Part shown: positions 1 through 5,594 of the stretch, one piece after another
Layout of the letters: each line of letters begins with the position of its first letter
Position numbering within the stretch: position 1 is the first letter of the stretch
Source: Christiangramia sp.
GTDB lineage: Bacteria > Bacteroidota > Bacteroidia > Flavobacteriales > Flavobacteriaceae
Assembly: GCA_024635735.1 (NCBI GenBank)
Contig: JAGXII010000074.1
Coordinates: 1 to 9,873, forward strand
Direction of reading: 5' to 3'
Length of the DNA: 9,873 nucleotides
Notes under the pieces: generated by a model
What the model saw: only the letters and a program-made list of their open reading frames with translations
Told to the model about the DNA's origin: nothing
Databases searched by the model: none
Program-made: the position numbers and the translations under genes

Positions 1-17
1 ATGTGTATAAGAGACAG
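1..17 (+). other. Residual Tn5 mosaic-end (tagmentation adapter) sequence
   Basis: The first 17 bases (ATGTGTATAAGAGACAG) equal the last 17 bases of the 19-bp Tn5 mosaic end used in Nextera-type library preparation. An exact 17-base match exactly at the sequence edge is best explained as untrimmed adapter at a contig end, not as a genomic transposon. No transposase or second end is present nearby. Genomic sequence probably starts at about position 18. Confidence 0.93.
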
Positions 18-48
18 GTTGAAGGCTAAATCAGAAATTTATAGATAT

Positions 49-80
49 AAAGAAAGCTCTCAAAACTGAGAGCTTTCTTT
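49..80. terminator. Strong intrinsic terminator downstream of clpX, possibly bidirectional
   Basis: Bases 49-62 pair perfectly with 67-80, giving a 14-bp stem closed by a 4-nt loop (63-66). The outer half of the stem is A-rich on one arm and T-rich on the other (CTTTCTTT when read in either direction), so the distal arm also serves as the U-rich tract. It lies about 43 nt past the clpX stop and would end clpX transcription on the minus strand. The symmetry means it could also end a plus-strand transcript arriving from the left, but no such gene is in the window. Confidence 0.8.
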
Positions 81-123
81 TATGACTTAATTTTATAAGC
101 TTACAGCCTATTACTTAAGGCTA

Positions 124-1356
124 CTAAGACACAGCTTTTAATTTGCTTATTGTAGACTTATTAAGCTTATCCTCTGCATATTCTCTGTTAACAGTGAAAT
201 CATCTTCTCCGCTCTCAGGAAGCTCAAACATCGCATCGGTAAGAATCGCTTCGCATAGCGAGCGCAGTCCCCTTGCTCCGAGTTTGTATTCAATTGCTTT
301 ATCTACAATATAATCTAAAGCTTCATTGGAAATATCAAATTGGATATCATCCATTTCGAACAGCTTTTTATACTGTTTGATAATCGCATTTTTAGGCTCT
401 GTAAGAATTGCTCTAAGAGTATCCCTGTCAAGAGGATTCATATAAGTAAGCGCCGGTAAACGACCTATTATTTCCGGAATCAATCCAAATTCCTTCAAAT
501 CCCTCGGAATAATATACTTAAGCAAATTGGTGCGTTCTATAGAATCTTCTGTCTTAGAAGCGCTGAATCCAACCGCCTGCATATTTAATCTCTTACTAAT
601 AATTCTTTCAATTCCATCAAAAGCACCACCAGCGATAAACAGGATATTTTCAGTATTTACCTCAATGAATTTCTGATCAGGATGCTTACGTCCTCCTTTT
701 GGCGGAACGTTCACGGTAGTTCCTTCAAGCAATTTAAGTAATGCCTGCTGGACACCTTCTCCCGAAACATCACGGGTGATAGATGGATTATCGCTTTTAC
801 GTGCGATTTTATCCAGCTCATCAATAAAGACGATCCCGCGCTGCGCTTTCTCTGTATTATAATCGGCTGCCTGAAGTAATCTGGTTAGGATACCTTCTAC
901 GTCTTCTCCAACATACCCGGCTTCTGTTAGAACTGTTGCATCTACAATTGCCAAAGGAACATTAAGCATCCTCGCGATAGTTCGAGCCATTAAAGTCTTA
1001 CCCGTACCGGTTTCTCCAACCATCACGATATTACTCTTTTGGATTTCCACATCATCATTGCTATCTGGCTGCAATAGTCTCTTGTAATGATTATAAACAG
1101 CCACAGACAATACCTTCTTGGTTTCTTCCTGACCAATTATATATTCATCCAGGAACTTTTTGATCACTCGTGGCTTACTAAGCATAAGGTCGGAAGAAAG
1201 CTCTCTTGCCTCACCCTGCTTCGATTCTTCCACCACAATACCATGCGCCTGTTCAATACAACGATCACAGATATGCGCATCCAATCCTGCAATTAGCAGA
1301 TTGGTTTCGGGTTTTTTTCTTCCACAAAAGGAACATTCTAGATCTTCTTTCGCCAT
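124..1356 (-). CDS. clpX: ATP-dependent Clp protease ATP-binding subunit ClpX
   Basis: ClpX is the AAA+ unfoldase that forms a cytoplasmic hexamer, recognises tagged or damaged proteins, unfolds them with ATP and feeds them into the ClpP chamber. The 410-aa product has the full family architecture. An N-terminal C4 zinc-binding domain has Cys8, Cys11, Cys30 and Cys33 in the usual C-x2-C-x18-C-x2-C spacing. Walker A is GETGTGKT (114-121) and Walker B ends in FIDE (177-180). The substrate-gripping pore loop is GYVGED (147-152), the RKH loop is at 223-225, and sensor 2 is in GARGLRS (360-366). A V-G-F tripeptide (262-264) sits where the ClpP-docking IGF loop is expected. Length is close to that of E. 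coli ClpX (424 aa). The ATG at 1356 puts the zinc domain at the expected distance. It follows clpP by 50 nt and ends at TAG (124-126), ahead of a strong terminator. The identification is secure. Confidence 0.98.
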   Translation of the reverse strand: MAKEDLECSFCGRKKPETNLLIAGLDAHICDRCIEQAHGIVVEESKQGEARELSSDLMLSKPRVIKKFLDEYIIGQEETKKVLSVAVYNHYKRLLQPDSNDDVEIQKSNIVMVGETGTGKTLMARTIARMLNVPLAIVDATVLTEAGYVGEDVEGILTRLLQAADYNTEKAQRGIVFIDELDKIARKSDNPSITRDVSGEGVQQALLKLLEGTTVNVPPKGGRKHPDQKFIEVNTENILFIAGGAFDGIERIISKRLNMQAVGFSASKTEDSIERTNLLKYIIPRDLKEFGLIPEIIGRLPALTYMNPLDRDTLRAILTEPKNAIIKQYKKLFEMDDIQFDISNEALDYIVDKAIEYKLGARGLRSLCEAILTDAMFELPESGEDDFTVNREYAEDKLNKSTISKLKAVS

Positions 1357-1370
1357 TGTTTAAATTTTCT

Positions 1371-1403
1371 GTAACTACTTTTAATTTATAAAAAGTTAGT
1401 TAC
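1371..1403. other. AT-rich hairpin in the clpP-clpX intergenic space
   Basis: GTAACTA (1371-1377) pairs with TAGTTAC (1397-1403). The stem continues with CTTTT (1378-1382) against AAAAG (1391-1395), interrupted only by a bulged T at 1396, which gives about 12 paired bases around an 8-nt loop. It fills most of the 50-nt gap: it begins 3 nt after the clpP stop in transcript order and ends 14 nt before the clpX ATG. No T-tract follows on the minus strand, so it does not look like a normal intrinsic terminator. An RNA processing or stability element, or a structure limiting readthrough or clpX translation, is inference only. Confidence 0.5.
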
Positions 1404-1406
1404 AAT

Positions 1407-2084
1407 TTATCCTTCTCTCTTTAAAACTTCATCGATCATTCCATACTCCTTGGCCTTTTCAGCCTTCATCCAGTAATCCCGGTCACTGTCTTCATGCACC
1501 TTTTCATAGGTTTGACCTGAATGTTTCGCAATGATCTTATATAACTCTTCTTTTAAAGTTACAATCTCTCTTGCAGTAATTTCAATATCACTGGCCTGAC
1601 CCTGAGCACCACCCATTGGCTGGTGAATCATGACTCGTGAATGAGGTAAACCGCTTCTTTTTCCAGCTTCACCTGCGCAAAGCAATACTGCACCCATCGA
1701 TGCCGCCATTCCTGTACAAATAGTTGCCACGTCTGGCTTAATAAATTGCATTGTATCATAAATTCCAAGTCCGGCATAAACGCTTCCTCCTGGTGAATTT
1801 ATATATATCTGTATGTCTTTAGATGAGTCGGTACTTTCAAGAAATAATAACTGCGCCTGCACAATATTTGCAACCTGCTCGTTAATTCCTGTACCAAGAA
1901 AGATGATTCTATCCATCATCAATCTTGAAAATACATCCATTGCCACGGCATTCATCTGTCTCTCCTCAATAATATTGGGAGTCATGCCTACTGGCACCAT
2001 ACTACTTATAAGTTTATCGTAATAATTGCTATTTATTCCATGATCGGAAGTAGCATATTTTCGAAATTCATTTCCGTAGTCCAT
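1407..2084 (-). CDS. clpP: ATP-dependent Clp protease proteolytic subunit ClpP
   Basis: ClpP is the serine peptidase whose double heptameric ring forms the degradation chamber used by ClpX and, where present, other Clp ATPases. Starting at the ATG ending at 2084, the product is 225 aa. The catalytic triad is visible as Ser129 in GMAASMGA, His154 in MIHQP and Asp203 in DRDYWM; the His-Asp distance of 49 residues is the same as in E. coli. The substrate-binding strand NSPGGSV is present, as is a typical C-terminal AKEYGMIDEV. An in-frame TTG directly precedes the ATG, but ATG is the more likely start. The N-terminal extension before the conserved core (about 35 residues) is longer than mature E. 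coli ClpP and may include a propeptide; autoprocessing is known in the family but not shown here. It sits 107 nt downstream of tig, behind a terminator, and 50 nt upstream of its partner clpX. Confidence 0.98.
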   Translation of the reverse strand: MDYGNEFRKYATSDHGINSNYYDKLISSMVPVGMTPNIIEERQMNAVAMDVFSRLMMDRIIFLGTGINEQVANIVQAQLLFLESTDSSKDIQIYINSPGGSVYAGLGIYDTMQFIKPDVATICTGMAASMGAVLLCAGEAGKRSGLPHSRVMIHQPMGGAQGQASDIEITAREIVTLKEELYKIIAKHSGQTYEKVHEDSDRDYWMKAEKAKEYGMIDEVLKREG

Positions 2085-2129
2085 CAATTTTTTTGTTTTC
2101 TAATCTTAATTAAAATTCCGGTTAAAACC

Positions 2130-2163
2130 AAAAAAGGCGCTACTCTTATTGAGTTAACGCCTT
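2130..2163 (-). terminator. Intrinsic terminator after tig
   Basis: On the minus strand AAGGCG (2163-2158) pairs with CGCCTT (2139-2134). An inner ACTC/GAGT stem (2154-2151 with 2145-2142) closes a 5-nt loop, and a run of T follows (positions 2135-2130 are A on the plus strand). The hairpin starts about 28 nt after the tig stop and would end or attenuate tig transcription before clpP, which starts 46 nt further on. I see no perfect TAnnTTTG promoter in the remaining space, so clpP is served either by readthrough or by a promoter I cannot recognise. Confidence 0.75.
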
Positions 2164-2191
2164 AAAGATAGGTAATATATCCTAAAAAGGC

Positions 2192-3514
2192 TTACTTGTA
2201 AATTGCTTTCACAAATTCTTCGTAAGTAACTTCTTTTTCTTCAAACTTCATATTCTCTTTATAAAATTCGAGAAGTTTTTCATTCATTAACTGTTCAGAA
2301 AGTCTTTTTACCTCATCCTGATTAGACAGGATCCTTGCAGAGATATCATCAAGCTCCTTTTGAGACGGATCTGTTTGTCCAAATTGAGCCATTTGTTGCT
2401 TAATTTTTTCCGAAGTGAATGCTTTAAGATCGTTAAAATCTACAGTAAGGTTATTATCGTTCACCACTTTACCTTCGATCAATTGGTAACGAAGCCCTTT
2501 TTCACTTTTTTCATATTCTTCTTTAGCCTCTTCCTCTGTCATTGGCTCCTCGCCTACCGTCTGGATCCACTTCTGAAGAAAACCTTTTGGAAGTTCAAAA
2601 TCTGTAGCCTCAATCAATGCTTCGGTAATATCGTTCATTAATTGCTGATCGCTTTGTTGCTGAAATTGCTTTGCAGCATCTTCCTTGATCTTTTCCTTAA
2701 GTTCAGTAACTGTTTTTACCTGATCTTTCCCAAAGAGCTTATCAAAAAGTTTCTGGTCAAGCTCGGCAAGTTCTCTTTCGTTAATTTCAGAAATTGTGAA
2801 TTCCACCTCGATGTCAAGATCGTGAGCCTTATCATGCTCGATGCTCAGATGATTGATAAGATCGTGGTCGTCTTCAAAAAGATTCTTGGTGTTTAAAGTA
2901 ATAGTATCACCTACTTTAGCGCCAACAAACTTATTAAGGTTTCTTTTCCCTTGGATCTTTTCAAGTTCAATAGAAGTTTCGTTCTCGATACCTTCTTCTT
3001 CATTTTTAAAAGTTCCGGCAACAGTATCTCCTTCTTCAGCAACTTCCTTTGTCTTTAATTTTCCATATTGCTTCTGGATGTTCTTAATCTGGTCATCTAT
3101 CATCTTATCACCTGCGACGATATTATATTTAGTTACCGGTTTTTTAAGATCAAGATCTACTTCAAATTCAGGAGCAAGTCCAAGTTCGAATTCAAAACTG
3201 TAATTATCCTTATCCCAGTCGAAATTTTCCTGTTCCTTCGGAATAGGATTTCCAAGAACATCAAGTTTCTCTTCGGTAAGGTATTTATTAAGACTATCCT
3301 GAAGAAGTTTGTTTACCTCATCTACAAGTACGGCCTTACCATATTGTTTCTTTACCATTCCCATAGGCACATGACCTTTTCGGAAACCGGGAATATTGGC
3401 ATTCTTTCGGTAATCTTTTAAAATTTTATCTACTTTTCCTGCATAATCTTCTTTAGCGATATCAACTTTAACTACCGCATTTAATTCATCAATATTCTCT
3501 CTGGTAATATTCAT
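2192..3514 (-). CDS. tig: Trigger factor (ribosome-associated chaperone)
   Basis: Trigger factor binds ribosomal protein L23 at the peptide exit and shields nascent chains. The 440-aa protein has the N-terminal ribosome-binding signature GFRKGHVP at 43-50, the same position as in E. coli TF (432 aa). A middle segment (about 162-246) occupies the place of the FKBP-like PPIase domain. A helical, Lys/Glu/Gln-rich C-terminal chaperone arm domain (about 250-440) follows. The PPIase region is divergent: the usual family stretch around a G-Q-G-R...P-G-F-E signature is not recognisable, so prolyl-isomerase activity is doubtful, whereas the chaperone function should be intact. The start is the ATG at 3514, about 28 nt below a good Bacteroidetes-type -7 box. 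The gene is followed by its own terminator, then clpP and clpX, an order widely conserved in bacteria. Confidence in identity is high. Confidence 0.97.
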   Translation of the reverse strand: MNITRENIDELNAVVKVDIAKEDYAGKVDKILKDYRKNANIPGFRKGHVPMGMVKKQYGKAVLVDEVNKLLQDSLNKYLTEEKLDVLGNPIPKEQENFDWDKDNYSFEFELGLAPEFEVDLDLKKPVTKYNIVAGDKMIDDQIKNIQKQYGKLKTKEVAEEGDTVAGTFKNEEEGIENETSIELEKIQGKRNLNKFVGAKVGDTITLNTKNLFEDDHDLINHLSIEHDKAHDLDIEVEFTISEINERELAELDQKLFDKLFGKDQVKTVTELKEKIKEDAAKQFQQQSDQQLMNDITEALIEATDFELPKGFLQKWIQTVGEEPMTEEEAKEEYEKSEKGLRYQLIEGKVVNDNNLTVDFNDLKAFTSEKIKQQMAQFGQTDPSQKELDDISARILSNQDEVKRLSEQLMNEKLLEFYKENMKFEEKEVTYEEFVKAIYK

Positions 3515-3541
3515 TTTAGTCTTTTATAAAAAATTGGAGTG

Positions 3542-3571
3542 CAAAATTACATTTTTTTCGAAAGCCTACAA
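3542..3571 (-). promoter_or_regulatory. Bacteroidetes-type promoter for tig
   Basis: Reading the minus strand, TTG (3571-3569, preceded by another T so TTTG overall), a 19-nt spacer and TAATTTTG (3549-3542) match the TTG / TAnnTTTG promoter of the primary sigma factor of this phylum at every specified base. The start of transcription would fall near 3535, giving a leader of about 20 nt before the tig ATG. It lies in the 86-nt space between tig and the preceding small membrane protein gene. Confidence 0.75.
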
Positions 3572-3573
3572 AG

Positions 3574-3589
3574 TTTCAAATTATTGAAA
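3574..3589. repeat. 16-bp palindrome just upstream of the tig -33 box
   Basis: TTTCAA (3574-3579), four bases, then TTGAAA (3584-3589) form a perfect 6-bp inverted repeat ending 2 nt from the tig -33 element. It also lies 11 nt after the stop of the upstream gene. It is AT-rich and has no T-tract, so it is a weak terminator at best; an operator role is possible but unsupported. Confidence 0.3.
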
Positions 3590-3600
3590 TTCAGATAAAT

Positions 3601-3942
3601 CTAATCTGATTTGAGAATTGAAAACAACAAAGATTGCACCAGAGACAGTAACAAGCTAAAAATTATGGCAATAAGCCAGCCGTCTACATCAAAACCTGAC
3701 ACAAAGCCATCTGCCATAAAAATAATGATGGCATTTATTACCAGAAGGAACAATCCCAGGGTTAAAATAGTAACAGGCAGTGTAAGCAGAACCAGGATTG
3801 GTTTTACAATAAAATTAAGCAATGCGAGAACCAGAGCTACTATAATAGCGGTCCAGTAACTTGCAACACTAACACCGGGAAGAACCTTTGCCAAAATGAC
3901 AACCGCCAGGGCTGTTAGTAAAAGACGAAGTATAAAATTCAT
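3601..3942 (-). CDS. Small four-helix membrane protein of the 'phage holin family' (PF04020-like)
   Basis: The 113-aa product is almost entirely hydrophobic, with four predicted membrane helices at roughly 3-22, 30-50, 57-78 and 88-110 and a short LKSD tail. The motifs LNFIVKPIL (42-50) and LPVTILTLGLF (55-65), followed by Asn70, are the signature of the family named 'phage holin family 4' or 'mycobacterial 4-TMS holin superfamily'. Members are common as single chromosomal genes in bacteria without any prophage, and nothing phage-like surrounds this one, so lysis function should not be assumed. The function is unknown. It lies between the terminator of the lipase operon and the tig promoter; I could not find a consensus promoter in the 31 nt between that terminator and its ATG. 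The start at 3942 is the only ATG that retains the first helix. Confidence 0.85.
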   Translation of the reverse strand: MNFILRLLLTALAVVILAKVLPGVSVASYWTAIIVALVLALLNFIVKPILVLLTLPVTILTLGLFLLVINAIIIFMADGFVSGFDVDGWLIAIIFSLLLSLVQSLLFSILKSD

Positions 3943-3973
3943 AATATTGAGTATTGGTTATTGGTAAAATTGC

Positions 3974-4000
3974 AAAAAAAACGCCGGGAATTTCCCGGCG
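3974..4000 (-). terminator. Intrinsic terminator of the porin-lipase operon
   Basis: CGCCGGGAA (3982-3990) and TTCCCGGCG (3992-4000) form a near-perfect GC-rich inverted repeat, with the innermost bases acting as the loop. On the minus strand it is followed directly by eight T residues (A at 3974-3981). This is a textbook Rho-independent terminator, 27 nt after the stop of the SGNH lipoprotein gene. Confidence 0.93.
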
Positions 4001-4027
4001 CTTCAAAATTTTATATGAATTTTAATA

Positions 4028-5584
4028 CTACATGCCGCTTTGATCAAGCGTAACAGTAGGGTAATTTCCAATATTAGCCTTTGGAAGCTTCGCATTATAC
4101 GTAGCGTTGATCTCTTCTATAATCGCATTTGCAATTACCGCAGCACCTCGAGGTGTATTGTGAATTCCATCCAGAGAATAAGCACCTCCGGTTACAAAAT
4201 CTGAACGAAGAACCCCTCCGTCAAATGGAATGCCTTCTGAATCAAGTTTAGCAACAAGGGCATTTACATCTACGAAACCAAGGTTGAAATTATCGGCAAT
4301 ACTTTTTATGGCATTGTTATATGCTGCAGTGGCAGTTTGGACATTTTGAATTTCCTCGGTATCCAGCACATCCTCATCATCAATCCCGCTAACAGCTCCA
4401 AATAAAGTCTGAACCTGCTCCTGGGTTGGCGAACCTCCAGCCTGTAAAACAGCAAGCACTTCCATAACATCCTGAGTAAGTACCACAGAACCATAACCCT
4501 GTTTCAAAGCAGCCTGATCTATAGGAAGAAGCAATAATTCTTCAGCTGTCATTTGTCTGAATCCAAGCGGGTTTGTTTGTGTAACAGGAACATCAAGAAG
4601 GAATCTGTTAGTCCCTTCATTAAACTGAATGGCATATTGTGAAGCTATTGCCTGAGCCTGCTCGGCTGAAGCTCCCTGTTGCATTAACACTTTGGTCATC
4701 ACACCAGCTACAGCCTGGAAAAATCCGGTAAGATTCCCTGCTGTAGGTGCATCTAAAGCCAATGCATTATTAGGAATAGTTGTGAAATAAGGAACTGTTG
4801 TAATATCAGGAATATTCAATAAAACTCCATCGGCATTGGCTGCCAGTTGCTCTACGATCTGGCTGTAGATAAAAGCAAACGCATTAGGATCTGTAATATC
4901 ATTGGAACCATAAGTGGTAACATCTGTATTATTCAACTGGAATTTTCCGGTCCCACCAGAAGTCGCATAAGTGAAAACATCATTATTCCCAATCCAAAGA
5001 GTGAAGAATGTTGGATTTTGAGCCATTGCATCTGCAATAACCGAAGTATTGTCTGATGTAGCAAATCTGGCAAAATACGGGTTAGACAATCCTGCGGCCA
5101 CCCCCTGAACATTTCCATAACCATCTGCAAGCAAATGGTAGGATTTTGCTCCCGGCACTGCCATATTGCTAAAAGGACCGGTCAAACGATTCGTGATTTC
5201 AGTAGTTGGAGTAGCATTATAACGCACAGGTACAGGACCATTTGCCCCAACGCTTAACACGTATCTTGGAAGAGCAACTACCTGCCCGCCTAGCAAAAGG
5301 CCACCTATATTATCATTTACCAGGGGTTGTGTGAACTCATCGGTATTCTGAGCTAATGCAAATTTTTGTGCAAGAATATTCGGATATGAATTATTTTGTC
5401 CTGTTAAGTACAAGGCTCCGTCAGCATAGCCTGCAGTAAGGGAATTCCCTAAGGCTACATAGTGCGAAAAATCGGCTTCACCACTACTGTAAAAGCCTTC
5501 ATCTTCAATTGAATTTTCAAGTTCCGGCTCACAGGATACAAATCCCAGAGCCAAAATTGCCATATATATATAGTATCTTTTCAT
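4028..5584 (-). CDS. SGNH/GDSL-family hydrolase, predicted lipoprotein
   Basis: This 518-aa protein is a predicted secreted esterase or lipase. A signal peptide (MKRYYIY plus a hydrophobic core) ends in a lipobox-like FVSC with lipidation expected at Cys18. The acidic residues after it (EPELE) are compatible with the acid-rich surface-export signals known in some Flavobacteriaceae. The SGNH blocks are in order: block I ALGNSLT with nucleophile Ser48, a probable block II Gly in VPGAKSY (about 145), block III WIGNND (Asn200), and block V DGIHNTPRG with Asp472 and His475. The protein is about twice the size of a minimal GDSL enzyme. The extra mass is a mostly helical, Ala/Gln-rich insert at about 280-430, between block III and block V. 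It is the distal gene of a two-gene operon, 10 nt after a FadL-type channel, and is followed by a strong terminator. This context suggests release of fatty acids or other hydrophobic products for import. The substrate is unknown. Confidence 0.9.
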   Translation of the reverse strand: MKRYYIYMAILALGFVSCEPELENSIEDEGFYSSGEADFSHYVALGNSLTAGYADGALYLTGQNNSYPNILAQKFALAQNTDEFTQPLVNDNIGGLLLGGQVVALPRYVLSVGANGPVPVRYNATPTTEITNRLTGPFSNMAVPGAKSYHLLADGYGNVQGVAAGLSNPYFARFATSDNTSVIADAMAQNPTFFTLWIGNNDVFTYATSGGTGKFQLNNTDVTTYGSNDITDPNAFAFIYSQIVEQLAANADGVLLNIPDITTVPYFTTIPNNALALDAPTAGNLTGFFQAVAGVMTKVLMQQGASAEQAQAIASQYAIQFNEGTNRFLLDVPVTQTNPLGFRQMTAEELLLLPIDQAALKQGYGSVVLTQDVMEVLAVLQAGGSPTQEQVQTLFGAVSGIDDEDVLDTEEIQNVQTATAAYNNAIKSIADNFNLGFVDVNALVAKLDSEGIPFDGGVLRSDFVTGGAYSLDGIHNTPRGAAVIANAIIEEINATYNAKLPKANIGNYPTVTLDQSGM

Positions 5585-5594
5585 CTTCTTCTAA

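Noticed and set aside
105..122. A second small hairpin (AGCCT / AGGCT) between clpX and the strong terminator
   Set aside because: Only 5 bp with an 8-nt loop and no T-tract; it is likely chance.
2085..2087. TTG at 2087 as the clpP start, giving a 226-residue protein
   Set aside because: An ATG follows immediately and is the better start; no SD or other signal favours the TTG.
2360..3421. Several open frames on the plus strand across the tig gene (and similar ones across clpX, clpP and the SGNH gene)
   Set aside because: They lie antisense to well-identified genes, have low-complexity Phe/Leu/Ser-rich translations and no start context. They are by-products of AT-rich codon usage on the other strand.
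3601..3942. Prophage remnant suggested by the 'holin' family name
   Set aside because: No integrase, endolysin, structural gene or att-like repeat is nearby, and the gene sits among housekeeping genes; the family name is historical.
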